Shown: piece by piece, positions 32,632 to 47,200 of the stretch
How positions within the stretch are numbered: position 1 is the first letter of the stretch
Layout: every line of letters starts with the position of its first letter
NCBI RefSeq assembly: GCF_026212465.1
Contig: NC_080056.1
Location: 24,214,146 to 24,278,145 of the forward strand
DNA from: Amaranthus tricolor
Lineage: Eukaryota > Streptophyta > Magnoliopsida > Caryophyllales > Amaranthaceae
Direction: 5' to 3'
Length of the DNA stretch: 64,000 bases
Made by a program: the position numbers and the translations under genes
Notes under the pieces: model-generated
What the model was told of the DNA's origin: nothing
Databases searched by the model: none
What the model saw: only the letters and a program-made list of their open reading frames with translations

Positions 32632-35600
32632 ATAGTGTTGTGAGCCAAGTTTCGCGCAAAACAAACAAAGTTTAAGTTACGTTATGAGCGAAAGTGCCAA
32701 AAAAGCTTAAAAACGCATAAAATCGCAACTTAACACTTAATTTGTAGCATATGACTATGATTTTCAATTCTAACCACTTCTACAGAATAATATATACCAA
32801 TTAGTATTGTGTGCCAAGTTTCGTGCAAAACAAAACAAGTTTAAGCTACTTTATGCGCGAAAGTGCCAAAAAATTTTAAAACGCATAAAATCGCAAATTA
32901 ACACGTAATTTGTAGCATATGACTATTATTTTAAATTCTAACCACTTCAACAGAATAATATATACCAAATAGTCATGTGTGCCAAGTTTCGTGCAAAACA
33001 AACCAAGTTTAAGCAACTTTGTGCGCGAAAGTGCCAAAAAATCTTAAAAAGGCTTAAAATCGCAACTGAACTCGTAATTTCTAGCATATGATAATGATTA
33101 TTCAATTCTACCAACTTCAACACAATAATATATACCAAATAGTCATGTGTGCCAAGTTTCGTGCAAAACAAATCAAGTTTAAACTACTTTATGAGCGAAA
33201 TTGTCAAAAAAGCTTAAAAATGCATAAAATCGCTACTTAACACGTAATGTCTAGCATACGACCATGGTTTTCAATTCTAACCACTTCAACAGAATGAAAT
33301 ATACTAAATAGTGTAGAGTGCAAAGTTTCGTGCAAAACAAACCAAGTTTGAGCTACTATATGCGCGAAAGTGCCAAAAAAGCTTTAAAACGCATAAAATC
33401 ACAAATTAACACGTAATTTCTAACATATGACTACGATTTTAAATTCTAACCACTTCAACAGAATAATATTTACGAAATAGTGTTATGTGCCAGGTTTCGT
33501 GCAAAACAAACCAAGTTTGATCTACTTTATGCGCGAAAGTGCTAAAAAAAGCTTAAAAACGCATAAAACCGTAATTTAACACGTAATTTCTAGCATATGA
33601 CTATGATTTTCACTTCTAACCACATCAACAAAATATATACCAAATAGTGTTGTGTGCCAAGTTTCGTATAAAACAAACCAAGTTCAAGCTACTTTATGCG
33701 CGAAAGCGCCAAAAAATTTTAAAACGCATAAAATCACAAATTAACACGTAATTTGTAGCATATGACAATGATTTTCAATTCTAACCCTTTCAACAGAACA
33801 ATATTTATGAAATAGTTTTGTGGGCCAAGTTTCGTGCAAAACAAACCAAGTTTAAGCAACTTTATACGCGAAAGTGCCAAAAAAGCAAAAAAACGCATTA
33901 AATCGCAACTTAACTCCTAATTTCTAGGATATGATATTAATTATTAAATTCTAACCACTTCAACACAATAATATATACCAAATAGTGTTGTGTGCCAAGT
34001 TTCGTGCAAAACAAACCAAGTTGATGCTATTTTATGCGCGAAAGTGCCAAAAAAGTTTAAAATCACATAAAATCGGAAATTAACACGTATCTTGTAGAAT
34101 ATGACTATGATTTTAATTTCTAACCACTTCAACAGAATAATATTGACGAATTAGTGTTGTGTGCCAAGTTTTGTGCAAAACAAACCAAGTTTAAGCGACT
34201 TTATGCGCGAAAGTGCCAAAAAAGCATAAAAACGCATAAAATCGCAACTTAACACGTAATTTCTAGCATATGACAATGATCATTCGATTCTAACCACTAA
34301 AACACAATAATATATACCAAATAGTGTTGTGTGCCATGTTTCGTGCAAAACAAACCATGTTTAAGCTAATTTATGCGTGAAAGTGCCAAAAAACTCAAAA
34401 ACGCATAAAATCGCAACTTAACACGTAATTTCTTGCATATGACTATGATTTTCAATTCTAACCACTTCAACAGAAGTTTATTTACGAAATAGTGTTATGT
34501 GCTAGGCTTCGTGCAAAACAAACAAAGTTTAAGCTACTTTATGCGCAACAGTGCCAAAAAATTTTAAAACGCATAAAATCGCAAATTAACACATAATTTG
34601 TAGCATATGACAATGATTTTCAATTCTAACCCTTTCAACAGAACAATATTTACGAAATAGTGTTTTGGGCCAAGTTTCGTGCAAAACAAACCAAGTTTAA
34701 TCAACTTTATGCGCGAAAGTGCCAAAAAAGTTAAAAATCACATAAAATCGCAAATTAACACGTAATTTGTAGCATATGACTATGATTTTAAATTCTGACC
34801 ACTTCAACAGAATAATATTGACGAATTAGTGTTGTGTGCCAAGTTTCGTGCAAAACAAACCAAGTTTAACCGACTTTATTCGCGAAAGTGCCAAAAAAGC
34901 ATAAAAACGCTTAAAATCGCAACTTAACACGTAATTTCTAGCATATGACAATGATTATTCAATTATAACCACTACAACACAATAATATATACCAAATAGT
35001 GTTGTGTGCCATGTTTCGTGCAAAACAAACCATGTTTAAGCTACTTTATGTGTGAAAGTGCCAAAAAAGCTGAAAAACGCATAAAATCGCAACTTAACAC
35101 GTAATTTCTAGAATATGACTATGATTTTCAATTCTAACCACTTCAACAGAAGATTATTTACGAAATAGTGTTATGTGCTAGGCTTCGTGCAAAACAAACA
35201 AAGTTTAAGCTACTTTATGCGCAAAAGTCCCAAAAAATTTTAAAACGCATAAAATCGCAAATTAACACGTAATTTGTAGCATATGACTATGATTTTAGAT
35301 TCTAGCCACTTCAACACAATAATATATACCAAATAGTGTTGTGTGCCAAGTTTCGTGCAAAATAAAGCAAGTATAAGCAACTTTATGCGCGAAAGTGCCT
35401 AAAAAGCTTAAAAACGAATAAAATCGAAACTTAACACGTAATTTCTAGCATATGACAAAGATTTTCAATTCTAACCACTTCAACACAATGATATATACCA
35501 AATAGTGTTGTGAGCAAAGTTTCGCGCAAAATAAACCAAGTTTAAGCTACTTTATGAGCGATAGTGCCAAAAAAATTTAAAAACGAATAAAATCGCAACT

Positions 35601-38600
35601 TAACACGTAATTTCTAGCATATGATTATGATTTTAGATTCTAACCACTTCAACACAATAATATATACCAAATAGTGTTGTTGGCAACATTTCGTGCAAAA
35701 CAAACGAGGTTTGAGCTACTTTATGCGCGAAAGTGTCAAAAAAGTTTAAAAACGCATAAAATCACAACTTAATACGTAATTTCTAGCATATGACAATGAT
35801 TTTCAATTCTAACCACTTCAACACAATAGTATATACCAAATAGTGTTGTTTGCCAAGTTTCGTGCAAAACAAACTTAAAAACTTAAACTACTTTATGCGC
35901 GAAGGTGCCATAAAACTTAAAAACGTATAAAATCGCAATTTAAAACGCAATTTGTAGCATATGACTATGATTTTCAATTCTAACCACTTCAACAGAATAA
36001 TATTTACGAAATCGTGTTGTGTGCTAAGTTTCGTGCAAAACAAACCAAGTTTAAGCAACTTACTGCGCAAAGTGCCAAACTAACACGTAATTTCTAGCAT
36101 ATGACTATGATTATTCAATTCTATCCACAACAACAAAATAATATTTACAAAATAGATTAGTATGCCAAGTTTCGTGCAAAACAAACCAAGTTTAAGCTAC
36201 TTTATGTGCGAAAGTGCCAAAAAAGCTTAAAAACGCATAAAATCTCAACTTAACACGTAATTTCTATCATATGACTATGATTTTAAATGCTAACCACTTC
36301 AACACAATATTATATACAAAAAAGTTTTGTGTGCCAAGTCTCGTGCAAAACAAACTAAGTTTGAGCAACTTTATGCGTGAAAGTGCCAAAAAAGCTTAAA
36401 AACGTAGAAAATTGCAACTTAACACGTAATTTCTAGCATATGACTATGATTTTAGATTCTAACCACTTCAACACAATAATATATACGAAATAGTGTTGTG
36501 TACCATGTTTCGTGCAAAATAAAAAAAGTTTAAGCAACTTTATGCGCGAAAGTGCCTAAAAAGCATAAAAACGCATAAAATCGCAACGTAACACGTAATC
36601 TAGCATATGACAAAGATTTTCAATTCTAACCACTTCAACACAATGATATATACCAAATAGTGTTGTGAGCCAAGTTTCGCGCAAAACAAACCAAGTTTAA
36701 GCTACTTTGTGAGCGAAAGTGCCAAAAAAGCTGAAAAACGCATAAAATCGCAGCTTAACACGTAATTTGTAGCATATGACTATGATTTAAAATTCTAACC
36801 ACTTCAAGACAAAAATGTATACCAAAAAGTGTTGTGTGCCAAGTTTCGTGCAAAATAAACCAAGTTTGAGGAACTTTATGCGCGAAAGTGCCAAAAAAGC
36901 TTAAAGACGTAGAAAATCGCAACTTAACACGTAATTTCTAGCATATATATATATGATTTTAGATTCTAACCACTTCAAAACAATAATATATACCAAATAG
37001 TGTTGTGTGCCAAGTTTCGCACAAAACAAACCAAGTTTAAGCAACTTTATGCGCGAAAGTGCCTAAAAAGCATAAAAACGCATAAAATCGCAACTTAACA
37101 CGTAATTTCTAGCATATGACAAAGATTTTCAATTCTAACCACTTCAATACAATGATATATACCAAATAGTGTTGTGAGCCAAGTTTCGCGCAAAACAAAC
37201 AAAGTTTAAGTTACGTTATGAGCGAAAGTGCCAAAAAATCTTTAAAACGCATAAAATCGCAACTTAACACTTAATTTGTAGCATATGACTATGATTTTCA
37301 ATTCTAACCACTTCTACAGAATAATATATACCAATTAGTATTGTGTGCCAAGTTTCGTGCAAAACAAACCAAGTTTAAGCTACTTTATGTGCGAAAGTGC
37401 CAAAAAATTTTAAAACGCATAAAATCGCAAATTAACACGTAATTTGTAGCATATGACTATGATTTTATATTCTAACCACTTCAACAGAATAATATTTACG
37501 AAATAGTGTTGTGGGCCAAGTTTCGTGCAAAACAAACCAAGTTTAAGCAACTTTGTGCGCGAAAGTGCCAAAAAATCTTAAAAAGGCTTAAAATCGCAAC
37601 TTAACTCGTAATTTCTAGCATATGATAATGATTATTCAATTCTAACAACTTCAACACAATAATATATACCAAATAGTCATGTGTGCCAAGTTTCGTGCAA
37701 AACAAACCAAGTTTAAGCAACTTTGTACGCGAAAGTGCAAAAAAATCTCAAAAAGGCTTAAAATCGCAACTGAACTCGTAATTTCTAGCATATGATAATG
37801 ATTATTCAATTCTAACAACTTCAACACAATAATATATACCAAATAGTCATGTGTGCCAAGTTTCGTGCAAAACAAATCAAGTTTAAACTACTTTATGAGC
37901 GAAATTGTCAAAAAAGCTTAAAAATGCATAAAATCGCTACTTAACACGTAATGTCTAGCATACGACTATGATTTTCAATTCTAACCACTTCAACAGAATG
38001 AAATATACAAAATAGAGTAGAGTGCAAAGTTTCGTTCAAAACAAATCAAGTTTGACCTACTATATGCGCGAAAGTGCCAAAAAAGCTTTAAAACGCATAA
38101 AATCACAAATTAACACGTAATTTCTATCATATGACTACGATTTTAAATTCTAACCACTTCAACAGAATAATATTTACGAAATAGTGTTATGTGCCAGGTT
38201 TCGTGCAAAACAAACCAAGTTTGATCTACTTTATGCGCGAAAGTGCTAAAAAAGCATAAAAACGCATAAAACCGTAATTTAACACGTAATTTCTAGCATA
38301 TGACTATGATTTTCACTTCTAACCACATCAACAAAATATATACCAAATAGTGTTGTGTGCCAAGTTTCGTATAAAACAAACCAAGTTCAAGCTACTTTAT
38401 GCGCGAAAGCGCCAAAAAATTTTAAAACGCATAAAATCGCAAATTAACACGTAATTTGTAGCATATGACAATGATTTTCAATTCTAACCCTTTCAACAGA
38501 ATAATATTTACGAAATAGTTTTGTGGGCCAAGTTTCGTGCAAAACAAACCAAGTTTAAGCAACTTTATACGCGAAAGTTCCAAAAAAGTAAAAAAACGCA

Positions 38601-41100
38601 TTAAATCGCAACTTAACTCCTAATTTCTAAGATATGATATTAATTATTAAATTTAACTACTTCAACACAATAATATATACCAAATAGTGTTGTGTGCCAA
38701 GTTTCGTGCAAAACAAACCAAGTTTATGCTACTTTATGCGCGAAAGTGCCAAAAATATTAAAAATGACATAAAATCGCAAATTAACACGTAATTTGTAGC
38801 ATATGTTTATGATTTTAATTTCTAACCACTTCAACAGAATAATATTGACGAATTAGTGTTGTGTGCCATGTTTTGTGCAAAACAAACCAAGTTTAAGCGA
38901 CTTTATGCGCGAAAGTGCCAAAAAAGCATAAAAACGCATAAAATCGCAACTTAACATGTAATTTCTAGCATATGACAATGATCATTCGATTCTAACCACT
39001 ACAACACAATAATATATACCAAATAGTGTTGTGTGCCATGTTTCGTGCAAAACAAACCAAGTTTAAGCTACTTTATGCGCAAAAGTCCCAAAAAATTTTA
39101 AAACGCATAAAATCGCAAATTAACACGTAATTTGTAGCATATGACTATGATTTTCAATTCTCACCACTTAAACAGAATAATATTTATGAAATAGTGTTTT
39201 GGGCCAAGTTTCGTGCAAAACAAACCAAGTTTAAGCAACTTTATGCGTAAAAGTGCTGAAAAAGCTTTAAAAAGCATAAACACGTAACTTAACTCGTAAT
39301 TTCTAGCATATGATAATGATTATTCAATTCTAACCACTTCAACACAATAATATATACCAAATAGTGGTGTGTGCCAAGTTTCGTGAAAATAAATCAAGTT
39401 TAAACTACTTTATGCGCGAAAGTTCCAAAAAAATAAAATACGCATAAAATCGCAACTTAACACGTAATATCTAGCATATGACTATGATTTTCAATTCTAA
39501 CCACTTCAACAAAAAAAGATATACTAAATATTGTTGTGTGCCAAGTTTCGCGCAAAACAAACCAAGTTTGAACTACTTTATTCGCGAAAGTGCCAAAAAA
39601 GATTAAAAACGCATAAAATCGCAAATTAACACGTAATTTTTAGCATGTGACTACGATTTTCAATTTTGACCACTTCAATAGAAGATTATTTACGAAATAG
39701 TGTTATGTGCTAGGCTTCGTGCAAAACAAACCAAGTTTGAGCTACTTTATGCGCGAAAGACCCAAAAAGCTTAAAAACGCATAAAATCATAACTTAATAC
39801 GTAATTTCTACCATATGACAATGATTTTCAATTCTAACCACTTCAACACAATAATATATACCAAATAGTGTTGCGAGCCGAGTTTCACGTAAAACAAACC
39901 AAGTTTAAGCTACTTTATGCGTGAAAGTGCCAAAAAAGATTAAAAACGCATAAAATCGCAACTTAACATGTAATTTCTAGCATATGACCATGATTTTCCT
40001 TTCTAACCACTTCAACAGAATAAGATATACTAAATAGTGTAGTGTGCAAAGTTTCGTGCAAAACAATCCAAGTTTGAACTACTTTATTCTCGAAAGTGCC
40101 AAAAAAGTCTAAAAACGCATAAAATCGGAAATTAACACGTAATTTCTAGCATATGATTACGATTTTAAATTCTAACCGCTTCAACAGAATAATATTTACG
40201 AAAAAGTGTTATGTGCTAAGTTTCGTGCAAAACAAACCAAGTGTAAGCTACTTTATGCGCGAAAGTTGCAAAAAATTTTAAAACGCATAAAATCGCATAT
40301 TAACACATAATTTTTAGCATATGACTATGATTTTCAATTTTAACCACTTCAACAGAATAATATTTACGAAATATTGTTGTGGGTTAAGTTTCGTGCAATT
40401 CAAACCAAGTTTAAGCTACTTTATGTGTGAAAGTGCCAAAAAAGCTTAAAAACGCATAAAATCGTAACATAACACGTAATTTCTAGCATATGACTATGAT
40501 TTTCAATTCTAACCACTTCAAAAAAATAATATATACCAAATAGTATTGTGTGCCAAGTTTCGTGCAAAACAAACCAATTGTAAGCTACTTTATGCGCGAA
40601 AGTTCCAAAAAATTTTAAAACGCATAAAATCGCATATTAACACATAATTTTTAGCATATGACTATGATTTTCAATTCTAACCACTTCAACAGAATAATAT
40701 TTACGAAATATTGTTGTGGGTTATATTTCGTGCAATTCAAACCAAGTTTAAGCAACTTTATGCGTGAAAGTGCCGAAAAAGATTAAAAACGCACAAAATC
40801 ATAACTTAACTCGTAATTTCTAGCATATGATAATGATTATTCAATTCTAACCACTTCAACACAATAATAGATACCAAATAGTGATGTGTGACAAGTTTCG
40901 TGCAAAACAAATCAAGTTTAAAGTACTTTATGCGCGAAAGTGCAAAAAAAGATTAAAAACGCATAAAATCGAAACTTAACACGTAATTTCTAGCATATGT
41001 ATGATTTTCAATTCTAACCACTTCAATAAACTAAGATATACTAAATAGTGTTGTGTGCCATCTTTCGTGCAAAACAAACCAAGTTTTAGCTACTTTTTGT
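32629..41100. repeat. Satellite array, family B, block between CACTA and the gap
   Basis: About 50 head-to-tail monomers of family B, same orientation as the left block. The stretch 32629 to about 39150 belongs to the 4.53-kb tandem duplication. The stretch 39150-41100 is less clearly duplicated. No gene is seen. Confidence 0.95.
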
Positions 41101-41200
41101 NNNNNNNNNNNNNNNNNNNNNNNNNNNNNNNNNNNNNNNNNNNNNNNNNNNNNNNNNNNNNNNNNNNNNNNNNNNNNNNNNNNNNNNNNNNNNNNNNNNN
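41101..41200. other. Assembly gap of 100 N
   Basis: Exactly 100 N lie inside a satellite monomer. The same monomer landmark (TGCAAAAC) occurs at 41068 before and 41201 after the gap, 133 bp apart rather than about 168. The gap length is therefore a placeholder and an unknown number of monomers may be missing. Confidence 0.98.
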
Positions 41201-44200
41201 TGCAAAACAAACCAAGTTTGAACTACTTTATGCGCAAAAGTGCCAAAAAAGCTTAAAAACGCATAAAATCGTAAATTAACACGTAATTTCTAGCATAAGA
41301 CTACGATTTTAATTTCTAACCACTTCAACAGAATAATATTTACGAAATAGTGTTATGTGCTAAGTTTCGTGCAAAACAAACAAAGTTTAAGCTACTTTAT
41401 GCGCGAAAGTGCCAAAAAAGATTAAAAACGCATAAAATCGCAACTAAACACGTAAATTCTAGCATATGACTATGATTTTCATTTCTAACCACTTTAGCAC
41501 AATAATATATAACAATTAGTGTTGTGTGCCAAGTTCGGTGCAAAACAAACCAAGTTTAAGCAACTCTATGCGCGAAAGTGCCAAAAAGTCTTAAAAACGC
41601 ATAAAATCGCAACTTAACTCGTAATTTCTAGCATATGATAATGATTATTCAATTCTAAAAACTTGAACACAATAATATATACCAAATAGTCATGTGTGCC
41701 AAGTTTCGTGCAAAACAAATCAAGATTAAACTACTTTATGCGCGAAAGTGTCGAAAATGCTTAAAAACGCATAAAATCGCAACTTAACACGTAATTTCTA
41801 GCATATGACTATGATTTTCAATTCTAACCACTTCAACAGAATTGTATATACCAAAAAGTGTTGTGTGACACGTTTCGTGCAAAAGAAACCAAGTTTGAGC
41901 TACTTTATGCGTGAAAGTACCAAAAAAGCTTAAAATCGCATAAAATCGCAAATTAACACGTAATTTCTAGCATATTACTACGATTTTCAATTCTAACCAT
42001 TTCAACAGAATATTATTTACAAAATAGTGTTATGTGCCAGGCTTTGTGCAAAACAACCCAAGTTTGAGCTACTTTATGCGCGAGAGTGCCAAAAAGCATA
42101 AAAACGCATAAAATCGTAACTTAACACGTAATTTCTATCATATGACAATGATTTTCAATTCGAACCACTTCAACACAATAATATATACCAAATAGTGTTG
42201 CGAGGCGAGTTTCGCGCAAAAAAAAACCAAGTTTAAGCTACTTTATGCGTGAAATTGCCAAAAAAGATTAAATACGTATAAAATCGCAACTTAACACGTA
42301 ATTTCTAGCATATGACTATGATTATCATTTCTAACCACTTCAACACAATAATATATACCAATTAGTATTGTGTGCCAAGTTTCGTGCAAAACAAACCTAG
42401 TTTAAGCTACTTTATACGCGAAAGAACCAAAAAATTTTAAAACGCATAGAATCGCAAATTAAATCGTAATTTGTAGTATATGACTATGATTTTTAATCCT
42501 AACCACTTCAATAAAATAATATTTACGAAATAGTGTTGTGGGCAAAGTTAAGTGCAAAACAAACCAAGTTTAAGCAACTTTATGCGCGAAAGTGCCAAAA
42601 AAGCATAAAAACGCATAAAATTGCAACTTAACTCCTAATCTCTAGCATATGATAATAATTATTCTATTCTAACCACTTCAACACGATAATATATACCAAA
42701 TTGTGTTGTGTGCCATATTTGGTGCAAAACAAACCTAGATTATACTACTTTATGCGCGAAAGTTCCAAAAAAGTTTAAAATCGTATAAAATCGCAAATTA
42801 ATATGTAATTTGTAGCATATGACTATGATTTTCAATCCTAACCACTTCAATAGAATAATATTTACGAAATAGTGTTGTGGGCCAAGTTTCTTGCGAAAGA
42901 AACCAAGTTTAAGCAACTTTATGCGTGAAAGTGCCAAAAAAGCTTAAAAACGCATTAAATCGCAACTTAGCTCGTAATTTTTAGCATATGACTATGATTT
43001 TAAATTCTAACCACTTCAACAGAATAAGATATACTAAATAGTGTAGTGTGCAAAGTTTCGTGCAAAACAAACTAAGTTTGAGATACTTTCTTTGCGAAAG
43101 TGGCAAAAAAGCTTAAAAACACACAAAATCGCAACTTAACACGTAATTTCTAGCATATGACTATGATTTTCAATTCTAACCACTTCAACAGAATGAGATA
43201 TACTAAAAAGTGTAGTGTGCAAATTTTCGTGCAAAACAAACCAAGTTTGAACTACTTTATGCGCGAAAGTGCCAAAAAAGCTTAAAAACGCATAAAATCG
43301 TAAATTAACACATAATTTCTAGCATATGACTATGATAATAATTTCTAACCACTTCAACAGAATAATATTTATGAAATAGTGTTATGTGCTAAGTTTCGTA
43401 CAAAACAAACCAAGTTTAAGCTATTTTATGCGCGAAAGTACCAAAAAAGCTTAAAAAACGCATAAAATCGCAACTTAACACGTAATTTCTAGCATATGAC
43501 TATGATTTTAATTTCTAACCACTTCAACAGACTAAGATATACTAAATAGTGTAGTGTTCAAGGTTTCGTGCAAAACAAACGACGTTTGAACTACTTTATG
43601 CGCGAAAGTGCCAAAAAAGCTTCAAAACGCATAAAATCGTAAATTAACACGTAATTTCTAGCATATGACTATGATTTTAAATTCTAACCACTTCAACAGA
43701 ATAATATTCACGAAATTGTGTTATGTTCTAAGTTTCGTGCAAAACAAACCAAGTTTAAGGTACTTTATGCGCTAAAGTGCCAAAAAAGCTTTAAAACGCA
43801 TAAAATCGGTAACATAACACGTAATTTCTAGCATATGACTATGATTTTCAATTCTAACCACTTCAAAAAAATAATATATACCAAATAGTGTTGTGTGCTA
43901 AGTTTTGTGCAAAACAAACCAAGTTTAAGCCACTTTATGCGCGAAAGTTCCAAAAAATTTTAAAACGCATAAAATCGCAAATTAACACGTAATTTGTAGC
44001 ATATGACTATGATTTTAAATTCTAACCACTTTAGCAGATTAATATTTACGAAATAGTGTTGTGGGCCAAGTTTCGTGTAAAACAAACCAAGTTTAAGAAA
44101 CTTTATGCGCGAAGGTGCCAAAAAAGAAAAAAAACGCATAAAATCGCAACTTCACTCCTAATCTCTAGCATATGATAATAATTATTCAATTCTAACCACT

Positions 44201-47200
44201 TCAACACAATAATATATACCAAATTGTGTTGTGTGCCATGTTTGGTGCAAAACAATCCTAGTTTATGCTACTTTATGCGCGAAAGTGCCAAAAAAGTTTA
44301 AAATCGCATAAAATCGCAAATTAACACGTATTTGTAGCATATGACTATGATTTTCAATCCAAACCACTTCAATAGAATAATATTTACGAAATAGTGTTGT
44401 GGGCCAAGCTTCGTGCAAAACAAACCAAGTTTAAGCAACTTTATGCGTGAAAGTGCCAAAAAAGCTTAAAAACGCATTAAATCGCAAATTAGCTCGTAAT
44501 TTTTAGCATATGATAATGATTATTAAATTCTAACAACTTCAACAAAATAATATATACAAAATAATGATGTGTGCCAAGTTTCGTGCAAATCAAATCAAGT
44601 TTAAACTACTTTCTGTGCGAAAGTGCCAAAAAAGCTTAAAAAACGCATAAAATCACAACTTGAGACGTAATTTCCAGCATATGACTATTATTTTCAATTC
44701 TAACCACTTCAACAGAATAAGATATACAAAATAGTGTAGTGTGCAAAGTTTCGTGCAAAACAAACCAAGTTTGAGCTACTTTATGCGCGAAAGTGCCAAA
44801 AAAGCTTAAAAAACGCATAAAATCGCAAATTAACACGTAATTTCTAACATATGACTACCATTATAAATTCTAACCACTTCAACAAAATAATATTTACGAA
44901 ATAGTGTTTTGTGCCAGGTTTTTGCAAAACAAACCAAGTTTGAGCTACTTTATGCGCGAAAGTGCCAAAAAGCATAAAAACACATAAAATCGTAACTTAA
45001 CACGTAATTTCTACCATATCACAATGATATTCAATTCTAACCACTTCAACGCAATAATATATACCAAATAGTGTTGCGAGGCGAGTTTCGCGCAAAACAA
45101 ACCAAGTTTAAGCTACTTTATGCGTGAAAGTGCCAAAAAAGATTAAAACCGTATAAAATCCCAACTTAACACGTAATTTCTAGCGTATGACTATGATTTT
45201 AATTTCTAACCACTTCAACAAAATAATATATACCAATTAGTGTTGTCTGCCAAGTTTCTTGCAAAACAAACCATGTTTAAGCTACTTTATACGCGAAAGT
45301 ACCAAAAAATTTAAAAACGCATAGAATCGCAAATTAACTCGTAATTTGTAGCATATGACAATAATTTTCAATTCTAACCACTTCAACAGAATAATATTTA
45401 CGAAATAGGGTTGTGGGCCAAGTTTCGTGCAAAACAAACCAAGTTTAAGCAACTTTATGCGCGAAAGTGCTAAAAAATCTTTAAAACGCATAAAATCGAA
45501 ACTTAACTCGTAATTTCTAGCATATGATAATGATTATTAAATTATAAAAACTTCAACACAATAATATATACCAAATAGTGCAGTGTGCAAAGTTTCGTGA
45601 AAAACAAACCAAGTTTAAACTACTTTATGCGCGAAAGTGCTAAAAAAGCTTAAAAAGGCATAAAATCGCAACTTAACACGTAGTTTCTAGCAAATGACTA
45701 TGATTTTAATTTCTAACCACTTCAACAGAATAAGATATTCTAAATTGTGTAGTGTGCAAAGTTTCGTGCAAAACAAACCAAGTTTGAACCACTTTATACG
45801 CGAAAGTACAAAAAAATTTTAAAACGCATAGAATCGCAAATTAACACGTTATTTCTAGCATATGAATATGATTTTCAATTCTAACCACTTCAACAGAATA
45901 ATATTTACGAAATAGTGTTGTGGGCCATGTTTCGTGCAAAACAAACCAAATTTATGCAACTTTATGCGCGAAAGTGTTAAAAAATCTTTAAAACGCATAA
46001 AATCAAAACTTAACTCGTAATTTCTAGCATATGATAATGATTATTCAACTAATACAACTTCAACACAATAATATATACCAAGTACTGATGTGTGCCAAGT
46101 TTCATGCAAAACAATCAAGTTAAAACTACTTAATGCGCGAAAGTGCCAAAAAAGCTTAAAAACGCATAAAATCGCAACTTAACACGTAATTTATAGCATA
46201 TGACTATGATTTTAATTTCTAACCACTTCAACAGAATAAGATATACTAAATAGTGTAGTGTGCAAAGTTTCGTGCAAAACAAACCAAGTTTGAACTACTT
46301 TATGCGCAAAAGTGCCAAAAAAGCTTAAAAACGCATAAAATCGTAAATTAACACGTAATTTCTAGCATAAGACTACGATTTTAATTTCTAACCACTTCAA
46401 CAGAATAATATTTACGAAATAGTGTTATGTGCTAAGTTTCGTGCAAAACAAACCAAGTTTACGCTACTTTATGCGCGAAAGTGCCAAAAAAGATTAAAAA
46501 CGCATAAAATCGCAACTAAACACGTAAATTCTAGCATATGACTATGATTTTCATTTCTAACCACTTTAGCACAATAATATATAACAATTAGTGTTGTGTG
46601 CCAAGTTCCGTGCAAAACAAACCAAGTTTAAGCAACTCTATGCGCGAAAGTGCCAAAAAGTCTTAAAAACGCATAAAATCGCAACTTAACTCGTAATTTC
46701 TAGCATATGATAATGATTATTCAATTCTAAAAACTTGAAAACAATAATATATACCAAATAGTCATGTGTGCCAAGTTTCCTGCAAAACAAATCAAGATTA
46801 AACTACTTTATGCGCGAAAGTGTCGAAAATGCTTAAAAACGCATAAAATCGCAACTTAACACGTAATTTCTAGCATATGACTATGATTTTAAATTCTAAC
46901 CACTTCAACAGAATTGTATATACCAAAAAGTGTTGTGTGACACGTTTCGTGCAAAAGAAACCAAGTTTGAGCTACTTTATGCGTGAAAGTACCAAAAAAG
47001 CTTAAAAACGCATAAAATCGCAAATTAACACGTAATTTCTAGCATATGACTACGATTTTCAATTCTAACCATTTCAACAGAATATTATTTACAAAATAGT
47101 GTTATGTGCCAGGCTTTGTGCAAAACAACCCAAGTTTGAGCTACTTAATGCGCGAGAGTGCCAAAAAGCATAAAAACGCATCAAATCGTAACTTAACACG

